Origin: Sorangium cellulosum
Lineage (GTDB): Bacteria > Myxococcota_A > Polyangia > Polyangiales > Polyangiaceae
Length of the DNA: 64,000 nt
Assembly (NCBI RefSeq): GCF_002950945.1
Contig: NZ_CP012673.1
Span: 2,790,001-2,854,000, forward strand
Reading direction: 5' to 3'
The notes under the pieces were generated by a model. That model was not told the origin of the DNA, did not search any database, and worked only from the letters and a program-made list of their open reading frames with translations. Every line of letters starts with the position of its first letter. The stretch's first letter is position 1. Made by a program: the position numbers and the translations under genes. This document shows positions 1 through 7,933 of this stretch, piece after piece.

Positions 1-262
1 CATCGCTGGGCACACATTGCACCAGCGTCGGCCCTCCTCCTGCGCCTCCAGTTCCTGCTGCACCAGTTCCCCCCGTGCCCCCCGTGCCCCCCGTCCCTCC
101 GGCGCCAGTTGCCCCCGCATCACCGTCTCCGCACCGACGCAGCTCACTACAATCGGGTCGCAAGCAGCTCGCCGCCTGCACCGCAGCGACGATCGACGCC
201 ACCGCCAGCGCCGAAGCTCCGTGTGTTGCGAGCCGCATCGCCCTCTTGGTCTCTCGGTTCAT
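1..262 (-). CDS. Glycine-rich beta-helix-type lipoprotein, N-terminal part only
   Basis: The reading frame starts at the ATG complementary to 260-262 and runs off the left edge after 87 codons. A GAGG box lies about 8 nt upstream. The start MNRETKRAMRLATHGAS leads into a hydrophobic stretch ending in the lipobox-like QAASC, so a lipoprotein signal is likely. A Gly/Thr-rich linker (repeated GGTGGTGG) follows, then PTLVQCVPSD. The lipoprotein at 1339-3039 has nearly the same linker followed by PPLVQCVPND, so this is a paralogue; its beta-helix and Gly-rich body lie outside the window. It begins 17 bp after the stop of the TPR gene 280-1329 and is the eighth gene of the alternating TPR/lipoprotein cluster. 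Function unknown; assignment rests on paralogy. Confidence 0.75.
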   Translation of the reverse strand, partial: MNRETKRAMRLATHGASALAVASIVAAVQAASCLRPDCSELRRCGDGDAGATGAGGTGGTGGTGGTGAAGTGGAGGGPTLVQCVPSD

Positions 263-279
263 GGGTTCCTCGACTCGGC

Positions 280-1329
280 TCAGAAAGACCCGCCAGCGAC
301 GATTCCTCCTCCGCCGGGCGTCACCAGTGGCAAGACGCGCATCTGCTTCCGCCAATCGCTCGGCGGGGGCGCAAGCCAGTAGTAGCCGAGTGTTCCAAGC
401 GCGGCCGCGCCCCCGCTGATGAAGCCCCATAACGCCAGGTTGCTGAACAGGTACTGGTCGTCGACCCGCGCGCTCAGCTCATCGCACTGCCGTACCAGGT
501 TGGGATCGGCGGGGCGCGAGCAGCTCGCAGATCCGTGGCCGATGGAATCGACCTCGTTCAACTGCTGTTCTGCATCGCTCGCTTTGCTGTTGGCGACCAG
601 CGTGAACGCAACACCCGCGAGCACAGCGGCGCCGGCCGTGATCCCGCCGCCGACGAGCACGGCACTCCGCACATCGGTCCCCGAGGGCGCAGCCGGTCGG
701 TCTGCAGCCGGCGCTGCTGCGGGTGGGGGCGTGAGATCGAGGGTCACCTGCTCTCTCGCCCCTTCCTTCAGCTGGATCGTCCTCGTCACCGGGGTCTGGC
801 CTGGTGCGACCGCGACCAGCGTGTAGTTGCCAGGATCGCGCTCCACGGGCAGCGCCGGGTCGATGCGCTGGCCGTCCAGCGTCAGCTCCACGGCGGACGC
901 CGGCGAGCCCGTGACGGTGACCTCGAGGGATGGGATGCGCGGAGCGAGCGCGGCGAGCTCGACCTTCGCGTCGGCCTGGGCCTGCTGGTATGCGCGCGGG
1001 GCGCTGGTGGCCAGCGGCTCGTCGACGATGCGCTGATAGAGCGAGCGCGCCTCGATCAGACGACCGAGCCGCTCGCAGGAGCGCGCGGCCTGGTACAGGA
1101 GCGAAGGGGCGTGCACCAGGGCCTCGGCGTCGCGAAAGGCTGCGAGCGCCTCCTCGTAACGGCCGGCCTGGAAATGCCCCCAGCCCTGGCCGGCGAGGGC
1201 TCGGGCCGCCGCCTTGGCCTGCTCGGTCGGCTGGACCGGCTGGGCGACAGCGGCGGCCGGCACGGCGGAGAGCGCGAGGAGCAGAGCGAGGCGGAACTGC
1301 GGGCGGGGGCTCATGGGAGCGAGGCGCAT
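280..1329 (-). CDS. Exported TPR protein, type A, with C-terminal two-helix membrane module (unit 2)
   Basis: 349 residues from the ATG at 1329; an in-frame ATG at 1314 is equally possible. A cleavable-looking signal (LALLLALSAVPAAAVAQ) is followed by a TPR-like region (GRYEEALAAFRDAEALVHAPSL, then GRLIEARSLYQRIVDE), a PEGA-like beta domain around residues 130-195, a Pro/Ala-rich linker and a hydrophobic helix (LVGGGITAGAAVLAGVAF). A short loop with two cysteines (SASCSRP, VRQCDEL) and a second helix (NLALWGFISGGAAALGTLGYY) come next. The chain ends GGGGIVAGGSF. The N-terminal half matches the TPR protein at 6575-7654, while the membrane module is closer to that of 3071-4111. It starts 9 nt after the stop of the upstream lipoprotein gene, so co-expression is likely. 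Probably an envelope protein-protein interaction module; substrate unknown. Confidence 0.85.
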   Translation of the reverse strand: MRLAPMSPRPQFRLALLLALSAVPAAAVAQPVQPTEQAKAAARALAGQGWGHFQAGRYEEALAAFRDAEALVHAPSLLYQAARSCERLGRLIEARSLYQRIVDEPLATSAPRAYQQAQADAKVELAALAPRIPSLEVTVTGSPASAVELTLDGQRIDPALPVERDPGNYTLVAVAPGQTPVTRTIQLKEGAREQVTLDLTPPPAAAPAADRPAAPSGTDVRSAVLVGGGITAGAAVLAGVAFTLVANSKASDAEQQLNEVDSIGHGSASCSRPADPNLVRQCDELSARVDDQYLFSNLALWGFISGGAAALGTLGYYWLAPPPSDWRKQMRVLPLVTPGGGGIVAGGSF

Positions 1330-1338
1330 CGGGGCGGC

Positions 1339-3039
1339 TCAGTTGAAGCCCAGCACGTCCATCGCAACCCCATCCGCGCCCCGGCGGTCGGGGCTGGCGC
1401 CCGTGCCGCCGCGGCCAACGGTGCCGTGGTAGATCTCGACGCCCTCGGTGGGCGGCTCCTGACCGAGAAAGGCAATACCGAGGGAGTGGCCGCCCTGACC
1501 GCCGCCGCCTTTGCCACCATTGCCGCCGCGACCACCGCTGCCGCCGGCGCAGCCGGCGAATATGCCCTCGGAATTCATCGGAACCGTCCCGCCTGGACCT
1601 CCAGCGCCGCCTTCGCCACCCTGCTGTCCCTCGCCGCCGTTACCACCGTTGCCACCCTTGGCGGACTTGAGGATCACTTCGTTGAACGAAAGCACGGCAT
1701 CGATGCTGACGAGCGCGATGCTGGCGCCTCCCGGAAGGCCACCGCGGCCGCCCGCGCCACCGCAGCCGCCGGCCCCGCCGGAGCCGCCACCTGCGCCAGC
1801 GCGGCTTCTGAAGCCGCCACAGTTGCGGCTCCCCTCCGATGCGCCTCGCTCGCCGCCGCCACCACCGCCGCCCTGTCCCGGCATCCCACGGCCGCCGGTC
1901 ATGCCAGCGACACCCGCATAGCCGGCCGCGGAGATGGCACCGCGGCCCGTGGCGTCCGCGCCAGGCATGCCCGCGTCGCGGCTTTTGCCTGGGTCGCCAG
2001 GATCGCAGAGAGCTGTTTCGCCCGCCTCGTGACCGTGGCCGCCATTTCGCTCGTCGTCGGCGGAGACGCGAGGTTCCCCGCTTGCTCCATCGTATCCTTC
2101 GGACATCCGGCCATCGCCACCCTTGCCACCGACCGAATCGTCGCTCAGGTCACCGGTGGTGTCGCAATCATTCCGCACGGTGCGCCCGCCTGCCACGTCA
2201 CCCCCATCCTCGCGGGAGCAGGCGTCGCCCCCCGCCAACCCTGCCGGAGCTACCGCGGGAGGGTATAGAGGTGGTGCTCCGTTTGCTCCAAGTGCAGCAT
2301 CTCGCGCTTCGAGCATGCACCGGACGAGCTCCACGTTCGTGCTGAGCGCGATGGCCGCGATCGACGAGACCGTCTCTTTGGTTTCCTGACTACCCGGCTG
2401 CGCGAAGACGTGCACGTCCTCGATGTGCACGACCCCCGGAATCCCTTGCATAGTCAGCGGGATCGTTCCCGGTGCCGCCGTCAGGGTCGTCTTCGTCGTG
2501 TCGCCGATCCATAGCCAGTCATTGCCGCAGTCGAACCCGCCATAGACCGTGACGCCGCTCGGCACGTCGACCGCTTCGTCAAACCCCTCACCTTCGCCGG
2601 CGCACGCGTACACGCGGCCGGTCATCTGCCGGGCGCGAGCAACGGCCTCCTGGAGCGAGTTGAGCGGCGCATCCTTTGTTCCTGAGCCCTCGGCGCTGCC
2701 GCGGCCTGCCGACACGAACACGCCGCAGTTCTCGTCTGCGATCCACGCCAGCCCATCGTTGGGCACACATTGCACCAGGGGCGGCCCTCCTCCTGCGCCG
2801 CCTGTTCCTCCTGCGCCTGCTGTTCCTCCTGCGCCGCCTGTCCCTCCCGCGCCAGATGCCCCTGTGCTTCCTGCGCCGCCCGTTCCCCCCGCACTTCCCG
2901 CAGTATCGGGGCATTCTATGGGTTTGTCCTCGCAACGATCATGGTACGGAAACGGGAAGCAGCCGGCCATTTCGAGGCTGGCAGCTACCGTGGTTCCGAG
3001 GACGAGCAGCGCGGCGGTACGAGCAATCCGAGGCATCAT
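1339..3039 (-). CDS. Glycine-rich beta-helix lipoprotein (unit 2)
   Basis: 566 residues from the ATG at 3039, preceded by GGAGAAGGG; an ATG at 3036 directly follows and a longer frame to 3087 is less likely. The signal peptide ends in the lipobox EMAGC. Residues about 35-75 are a Gly/Ala/Thr linker. The next 120 residues (NCGVFVSAG, GSGTKDAPLNSLQEAVARA, VTVYGGFDCG) resemble the start of right-handed beta-helix, DUF1565-like proteins. The C-terminal half is dominated by GGxGGxGG blocks broken by two hydrophobic strands (ASIALVSIDAVLSFNEV and HSLGIAFLG). About a dozen cysteines suit an extracytoplasmic, disulfide-bonded protein. It lies 31 nt downstream of the TPR gene 3071-4111. Likely a surface or periplasmic structural or adhesive lipoprotein; the role is inferred only. 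Confidence 0.85.
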   Translation of the reverse strand: MMPRIARTAALLVLGTTVAASLEMAGCFPFPYHDRCEDKPIECPDTAGSAGGTGGAGSTGASGAGGTGGAGGTAGAGGTGGAGGGPPLVQCVPNDGLAWIADENCGVFVSAGRGSAEGSGTKDAPLNSLQEAVARARQMTGRVYACAGEGEGFDEAVDVPSGVTVYGGFDCGNDWLWIGDTTKTTLTAAPGTIPLTMQGIPGVVHIEDVHVFAQPGSQETKETVSSIAAIALSTNVELVRCMLEARDAALGANGAPPLYPPAVAPAGLAGGDACSREDGGDVAGGRTVRNDCDTTGDLSDDSVGGKGGDGRMSEGYDGASGEPRVSADDERNGGHGHEAGETALCDPGDPGKSRDAGMPGADATGRGAISAAGYAGVAGMTGGRGMPGQGGGGGGGERGASEGSRNCGGFRSRAGAGGGSGGAGGCGGAGGRGGLPGGASIALVSIDAVLSFNEVILKSAKGGNGGNGGEGQQGGEGGAGGPGGTVPMNSEGIFAGCAGGSGGRGGNGGKGGGGQGGHSLGIAFLGQEPPTEGVEIYHGTVGRGGTGASPDRRGADGVAMDVLGFN

Positions 3040-3070
3040 CCCTTCTCCATCGTTCCTGGGGGCGCCGTCA

Positions 3071-4111
3071 TCAGAACGTCCCGCCAACCGAGAGCCCTAT
3101 GTCGTTGGCTCCCACCAGGGGCATCACCTGCACGCGAGCCTCGGGCCCCGAAGAGCTGCTCACGACGCCATAGAGCAACGTCCCGAGACCGACCGTCCCG
3201 GCGCCCACGAAGCTCCAGAACGCCACATTGCTGTAGACCGTGCTCTCGTCCAGCGTATCGCGCTGTTTGCCACAGTCGACGGTCTGGGGTGTCGGCACGC
3301 ACTTGTTCCGACCGTTCTCGAACAGCGTGCCCCTCAGCTCATCAGCCTCACCGGCCCTGCTGTTGGACAGCACCATGAAGATCACGCCCGCCGCCGCGCC
3401 AACCCCGGTCGCGACGCCACCCCCGACGAGGATCGCCGTCCTCCTGCCGTCCCGCGAACCCGTGGACGTGGGCGGAACACGCGGGCCAGGGGCGGGACGC
3501 ACCGCCGCGACCTCCGCCTTTCGCGGCAGCTCGAGGAGCACCGTCTCCGTGGCGCCCGCCGCCGCGGCGATCGAGCGCGCCTGCGGCTCGTACCCGTCGA
3601 GCTTCGCGCCGACCTCATGCTGGCCCGGATCGAGGAACACGGGGTCCGCGAGCGGCGCCTGCCCGACGATCGCCCCGTCCACCGTCACCTCGGCCCCCTC
3701 CGGCGCGACCTGCACCGTGATGGCCGCGACCTTCGCCCGCGCCTCCCGCAGCGACGCCTCCGCGAGCTGCCGCTCCTTGACCTTTGTCGCCGGGGCCTCG
3801 CGGAGGTAGCGCGTGAGGTACTCGGCGGCGTCGCGGGGCTTGCCGACCTTGAGGCAGGCCACGCCCAGGTTCGAGGCGATCTGGTAGTGCGGCTTGAGGC
3901 TCCACGCCGCGAGGAACGCCGCGTGCGCGTCGGCCCACTTCCCAGCCTTGGCCGCCTTCACCCCGTCCTCGAAGAGCTGGCGCGCCCTGTCCGTCAGTGC
4001 GTCGCTCTCCTGGGCCTCGGCCCGGGGGGCCGCCGGCTGCGCGCCGGCAACCGGAGCCAGCAAGGACATCGCCACGCTCAAGGTCCACAGCAGCGGACGC
4101 TTCGTCGTCAT
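3071..4111 (-). CDS. Exported TPR/PEGA protein, type B, with C-terminal two-helix membrane module (unit 2)
   Basis: 346 residues from ATG at 4111 (MTTKRPLLWTLSVAMSLLAP, a signal peptide ending near VAGAQ). Residues about 35-125 are TPR-like (LTDRARQLFEDGVKAAKAGK, HYQIASNLGVACLKVGK, AAEYLTRYLREAP). Residues about 130-195 form a recognisable PEGA domain (APEGAEVTVDGAIVGQAPL, then FLDPGQHEVGAKLDGYE), a fold common in bacterial envelope proteins. After a linker come helix 1 (TAILVGGGVATGVGAAAGV), a loop with two cysteines (NKCVP, VDCGK), helix 2 (NVAFWSFVGAGTVGLGTLLYG) and the aromatic terminus GLSVGGTF. Type B differs from type A in the TPR region and the clear PEGA domain. Its N-terminal half pairs with 9646-10713 but its membrane module with 280-1329. 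The long leader upstream (4112-4870) suggests an internal promoter here. Confidence 0.88.
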   Translation of the reverse strand: MTTKRPLLWTLSVAMSLLAPVAGAQPAAPRAEAQESDALTDRARQLFEDGVKAAKAGKWADAHAAFLAAWSLKPHYQIASNLGVACLKVGKPRDAAEYLTRYLREAPATKVKERQLAEASLREARAKVAAITVQVAPEGAEVTVDGAIVGQAPLADPVFLDPGQHEVGAKLDGYEPQARSIAAAAGATETVLLELPRKAEVAAVRPAPGPRVPPTSTGSRDGRRTAILVGGGVATGVGAAAGVIFMVLSNSRAGEADELRGTLFENGRNKCVPTPQTVDCGKQRDTLDESTVYSNVAFWSFVGAGTVGLGTLLYGVVSSSSGPEARVQVMPLVGANDIGLSVGGTF

Positions 4112-4870
4112 GAAAATCCGGCGTTGCTTCAGGGAGCTGGGGTTCGGAGGAGGGGACGGCAGCACCTTGGACACCTTGGAGATCCAACCATACCTCTTCC
4201 GGGCGGTCCTGAACGCTTTTGTGAGCCCGGCGCACCTGGGCGGCGGGCGGCGGCGCGCGCGGGGGCCGCTGCGTCCCCGCGCGGCCGCGGCTCGCTGCCC
4301 GCGCGGCCGCGGCTCGCTGCCCGCGCGGCCGCGGCTCGCTGCCCGCGCGGCCGCGGCTCGCTGGCCTGCCAGCGGCACCGCGCCGGTGTCGCGGGCCCAT
4401 GCTTCCCGTGTGGAGGAGCGGCGTCTGCCGGGTGACATGGCAGCGTCCATCCGCCGGTCCGTGTGCCTGCTCCTGGCAGCGGGGCGGGGGACGGGGGCCA
4501 GCGCTTGGTGGAGGCGGTTCGGGCAGCGATGCTCGCGCTGTCCTGGCGAACCCCTCCCGGAGGCACTGCAGCTCGTGCCCGAACCGCTGCGGGTACAGCC
4601 AGCCGTTCCCTCGCCGAGTGCTCACGCGCGGCGCTGGCGCTCCCGGAGCTCCAAGCGGGGGCTCCATCAAGGACGTTCTGGGACGTCGTCAAGACGGACC
4701 ACCGGTGTCGCCGTTGGCCAGAACGGTCGTCAGCCTCGGCTGTGTGCGCTTCCAGCCTGTCCGTTCCGCCTTCGTCTACGGTACTGCCGTCTGCGGGGCT
4801 GCAAATTCTTGGCAGGAGCTCCGCATCGTGATGGCGGCAATGGCGTCGTTGATGGGCTCTTCGAGGCCGG
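4112..4870. other. 759-bp gap between lipoprotein 4871-6523 and TPR gene 3071-4111
   Basis: This is the longest gap in the cluster and no convincing gene was found in it on either strand: the open frames are low-complexity antisense or GC-driven frames without recognisable motifs. It holds four copies of a 22-bp palindrome-containing repeat (4277-4364). The 4680-4860 part is less GC-rich than the surroundings and may be decayed sequence or a promoter region. No IS ends were recognised. Confidence 0.6.
4277..4364. repeat. Four tandem copies of a 22-bp unit containing GCGGCCGC
   Basis: Copies start at 4277, 4299, 4321 and 4343. The first three are identical and the fourth differs in its last base. 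Each unit contains the palindrome CGCGGCCGCG, so each copy could form a small hairpin or be bound by a dimeric protein. The array sits 166-254 bp upstream of the start of TPR gene 3071-4111. It does not encode a recognisable protein repeat. Confidence 0.9.
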
Positions 4871-6355
4871 TCACTGCTGGGACGCGCCGGGGCATCCCAT
4901 GGCGGAGTTGGTGTCGAAGTTCCAGCACGCCTCGGAAAGACCGTTGTCGCCGGCCACGTTGTCGGCGGGAGGGTCGGTGCCTCCCGGGCCGCCTCGCCCC
5001 TCGGTGCCCGGGACGAACGTGATGCCTTCGCCCACGGGAGGGGTCCCCTTGAAGGCGATGCCGAGCGAGTGGCCGCCGTAGCCACCGCCTCCCGGGCCGC
5101 CTCGGCCGCCAAGGCCACCGACTCCACCAGCGCAGCTAGGGTCGGCAGAACCTCTGCCGCTCCCGGACCCGCCGGCAGCACCCCCTTCGCCACCGCCCTG
5201 GCCGTTGCTGCCCTGGCCGCCGTGGCCAGCGTCGCCAGCGGTGAGCGTTACGCTGTCCAAATCGACTTCGGCGTCCAGGATGACGATGGCAATGCTGGAA
5301 CCGCCGGCCTGGCCCCCGACGCCCCCGCTGCCGCCGCAGCCCCCGCTGCCGCCGCTGCCGCCGCTTGCGCCGATCAGCGACACCGCGGTGCCGCTGCTTC
5401 CGCAGATCCCTTCTCCTCCCATGGCGCCCCCACCCCCGCCGCCACCTTGACCGGGGGTTCCTGGTTTGCCGTTCGCCCCGTCCACTCCCGTGTAGCCGGC
5501 CGCGTCGAGCTTGCCGCGACCTCCTGGTCGCTCACCCGGGCCACCCTCATCGCCCGGTGCTCCTGTGCTGCCAGGTGCGCACGCTCCGCTCGCGCTCTGA
5601 GATGTTTGGCCGACGCCGCCTGCTCCTCCTCGGGGGGATTCCGGCATACCGGAGCCGCCTGCGCCGCCTGGGCCATACGTGTCACCTCCTCCCATGTCGG
5701 TGACCGTGCCGCCCGCGCCTCCTCTGCCTCCTGTGGAACTGCCTCCGGTCGTGCATTGCTTGGACGGGCCTTCGTTCCCGGGATGCAGACCTGCATCACA
5801 CGCCGCCTCGCCCTTGCTGCCTTCTATGCCATTCAGCATCGTCGGGTCATCTAGCGGTGAGATTCCAGGATCTCCGTCGCCAGCATCGCCGGCCGTGAGC
5901 TCAGCGTTCACGATCTGGGCCTTCCCCCCGTTCACCAGCAGCGCGATCGACGAGTTGCCTTGAGCCAAGGGGCCATTGGCGACGACGTTGAGGCTTCGGA
6001 GCCGGTTGTCGCCGCCGTTCAGCGTGAGCGCGATGGTGCTACGTGCCTCTGGCTGCGGCTCGTCGACGGTGACCGTCAGCGTTGCTTTCTCGTCCGACCA
6101 GCGCCAGTCCCCGTCACATCCGGTGAACCCGCCGTAGATCTCCACGCCGTCGCTGAAGGCGATGCCGCTGCTTTCTTCGTACGCCTCCGCGCACGCATAC
6201 ACCCGCCGCTTCGTCGATAGATTCGCGGCGACCTCGGCAAAGCTCTTGAACGGCCGAGCCTTCGTCCCATCCCCGCCAGCCTCCGCGCTCGCGCTCACGA
6301 AGACGCCGCACTCATCGATGACCGCCCCGGGATTGATGGTGGGATCTGCGTCGCA
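4869..6355. repeat. Long direct repeat, left copy (partner 7934-9420)
   Basis: This segment aligns to 7934-9420 at a constant offset of 3065 bp, with no indel noticed by eye, over about 1.49 kb. From about 5069 to 5640 I see almost no differences from 8134-8705. Similarity falls off at both ends, just past the lipoprotein stop codon on one side and near the signal-peptide/linker region on the other. It covers most of the lipoprotein gene 4871-6523 but not the TPR genes, pointing to recent duplication or gene conversion of the lipoprotein body. Confidence 0.9.
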
Positions 6356-6523
6356 CCGCGGGTCGGGGGGAGGACCACTGCTCGTGCTTGAGCCGACGCC
6401 TTGTCCGTACCCCAGCTCGGTGTAGTCCACGCTCCAGCTACACCCTGCCAGGTGGAGTATGGCCACGCAGCCAAGTACTACCGCACACCCGCCGACCAAC
6501 CGCCCACCCTGCATCGTCCGCAT
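4871..6523 (-). CDS. Glycine-rich beta-helix lipoprotein (unit 1, second copy)
   Basis: 550 residues. The ATG at 6523 (MRTMQGGRL) is chosen because the same MRT start, with GGAG about 9 nt before it, is conserved in the paralogue 7936-9594; an earlier ATG at 6541 is possible. The signal ends in the lipobox HLAGC. Residues about 45-200 carry the beta-helix entry pattern (CGVFVSASAEAGGDGTK, RRVYACAEAYEE, GVEIYGGFTGC) and strands such as STIALTLNGG and SSIALLVNGG. The rest is rich in GG repeats, with the hydrophobic strand SSIAIVILDAEVDLDSVTL and a C-terminal cysteine pair (ACWNF, MGCPG). The gene is nearly identical over most of its length to 7936-9594. It follows TPR gene 6575-7654 by 51 bp. 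Likely displayed on the outer membrane; ligand or polymer role unknown. Confidence 0.87.
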   Translation of the reverse strand: MRTMQGGRLVGGCAVVLGCVAILHLAGCSWSVDYTELGYGQGVGSSTSSGPPPDPRCDADPTINPGAVIDECGVFVSASAEAGGDGTKARPFKSFAEVAANLSTKRRVYACAEAYEESSGIAFSDGVEIYGGFTGCDGDWRWSDEKATLTVTVDEPQPEARSTIALTLNGGDNRLRSLNVVANGPLAQGNSSIALLVNGGKAQIVNAELTAGDAGDGDPGISPLDDPTMLNGIEGSKGEAACDAGLHPGNEGPSKQCTTGGSSTGGRGGAGGTVTDMGGGDTYGPGGAGGSGMPESPRGGAGGVGQTSQSASGACAPGSTGAPGDEGGPGERPGGRGKLDAAGYTGVDGANGKPGTPGQGGGGGGGAMGGEGICGSSGTAVSLIGASGGSGGSGGCGGSGGVGGQAGGSSIAIVILDAEVDLDSVTLTAGDAGHGGQGSNGQGGGEGGAAGGSGSGRGSADPSCAGGVGGLGGRGGPGGGGYGGHSLGIAFKGTPPVGEGITFVPGTEGRGGPGGTDPPADNVAGDNGLSEACWNFDTNSAMGCPGASQQ

Positions 6524-6574
6524 ACGCTTCGTCTCCAGCAACTACAAGGGCAGCCAGCGCGGCCACGTCGTTGA

Positions 6575-7654
6575 CTACCAGGCGCCGCTGATCACGATGC
6601 CGCCACCTCCCGCACCGACATGCGGGACCACCCGAGGGGAAGCAGTCGCCTTGCTCGGCGATGACGCCGTCCAGTAGTAGATGAGCGTCCCCGCCCCGGC
6701 TACGGCGGCGCCGCCGAAGAAGCCCCACGTGAGCTTCGTGTGCGTCACGGCCTCCTCGCGCATGCTGATGAGCGTCTTGCAGCGTTCGGCGTTCTGCTCC
6801 AGCGCGCACGCGTGATCGCCGTTCTGCTCCTTGAGCGCTACGTGCAGGTCGTCCGCATCGCTCTCCTTCTTCAGCGACATGACCCCGAACACCGCTCCCA
6901 CGCCCGCAGCTACACCCGTCAGGGCCATGCCGGTATATAATAATGGCTTAGATGAACTCTTGGGAGCATTTCTTCCCGCCAGCGGACGACCGGCATCACG
7001 ACTTCCCGAAGAGATCTCCGCCGAGTCTCGTATGCCAGCACCTGGTTCTTCCCGCGAATCTGTCTGGCCGGACACGATGTCGAGCACGATCTGCTCCCGC
7101 ACACCTTCGGTCAGGTTGACTGTCCTGACAATTGGCCGGCGACCTGTGATCGTTGCGACCAGCACGTGGTCGCCAGGGTTTCGTTCTACGAACGACGACG
7201 GCTCGACGCTGGTGCCGCCAAGGGTGAGCGTTACGGCGTCGCTCGCCGCACCCCGCACGACGACCCTCACGGTCGGGATACGCGGCAGCAGCGCCGCCAA
7301 CTCCTCTTTGGCGCTCGCCTGCGCCTGCACGAACGCTGGTGCTGCGCCCGCGGCGAGCTTCTCCTCGACGATGCGCTTGTAGACGGCGCGCGCCTCGAGA
7401 AGACGACCCAGCTTCTCGTTCGCGCGCGCCATCATCAGCAGGACCGTCGGTGCGTGGACTTTGGCCTCCGCTTGGCTGAAGGCCTTGAGCGCGTCCTCGT
7501 AGCGTCCGGCGGTGTAGAGATTCCAGCCCTCGTCAGCGAGCGAGCGTGCGGCCGCTTTGGACTGCGCCGTCGGTGCAGTTTCCTCCGCGATCGCTGGAGC
7601 TGGAACGAGCGCACCCAGCAGCAATACGCCTACGCTCAAGAGCCGGTAACGCAT
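6575..7654 (-). CDS. Exported TPR protein, type A, with C-terminal two-helix membrane module (unit 1)
   Basis: 359 residues from ATG at 7654 (MRYRLLSVGVLLLGALVPAP, signal peptide ending near AIAEE). The TPR part (ARSLADEGWNLYTAGRYEDA, GRLLEARAVYKRIVEEKLAA) matches the type A protein 280-1329, as does the PEGA-like beta domain (FVERNPGDHVLVATITGRRP). The membrane module instead resembles that of its unit partner 9646-10713: KPLLYTGMALTGVAAGVGA here against KPVLYTGMAMAGVAAGVGA there. Two cysteines lie in the loop (HACAL, ERCKT), then helix 2 (WGFFGGAAVAGAGTLIYYW) and the ending GGGGIVISGAW. The mosaic of type-specific N-terminus and unit-specific C-terminus is seen directly. The palindrome GAGACGTCTC (7669-7678) lies just upstream of the start; the rest of the 281-bp gap to 7936 shows nothing recognisable. 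Confidence 0.87.
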   Translation of the reverse strand: MRYRLLSVGVLLLGALVPAPAIAEETAPTAQSKAAARSLADEGWNLYTAGRYEDALKAFSQAEAKVHAPTVLLMMARANEKLGRLLEARAVYKRIVEEKLAAGAAPAFVQAQASAKEELAALLPRIPTVRVVVRGAASDAVTLTLGGTSVEPSSFVERNPGDHVLVATITGRRPIVRTVNLTEGVREQIVLDIVSGQTDSREEPGAGIRDSAEISSGSRDAGRPLAGRNAPKSSSKPLLYTGMALTGVAAGVGAVFGVMSLKKESDADDLHVALKEQNGDHACALEQNAERCKTLISMREEAVTHTKLTWGFFGGAAVAGAGTLIYYWTASSPSKATASPRVVPHVGAGGGGIVISGAW

Positions 7655-7933
7655 CGTTGATCCGTTCCGAGACGTCTCAGGTGCGGCGACCTCGAGCAGC
7701 GCGGTTCGGTGTGAACGATGTGCTCGAGCAGGTCGAGGAGGCATCTTTCTGAGCTCGCTATCGGCGTGGTCCCATCAGCAGCGATACCACGGTGCAGCTG
7801 TCACAAATGCGGCGTGTGTTGCTCGTGCTCCCAGAGCGGAACCTATGCGAGCCAAGGTCGGGCATCTGCACGAGATGTTCCACTGGGTTTCGTCGAGGTC
7901 GAGAAGGCGTGGCCGAGGAACTCCATGGATGCT

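Noticed and set aside
535..2268. Long plus-strand open frame (577 codons) opposite the TPR and lipoprotein genes
   Set aside because: Low-complexity Ala/Arg-rich translation with no motif. It is the antisense of Gly-rich and TPR genes that have signal peptides and paralogues.
4680..4870. Remnant of an insertion sequence in the cluster gap
   Set aside because: Composition differs a little from the surroundings, but no transposase motif or terminal inverted repeat could be recognised.
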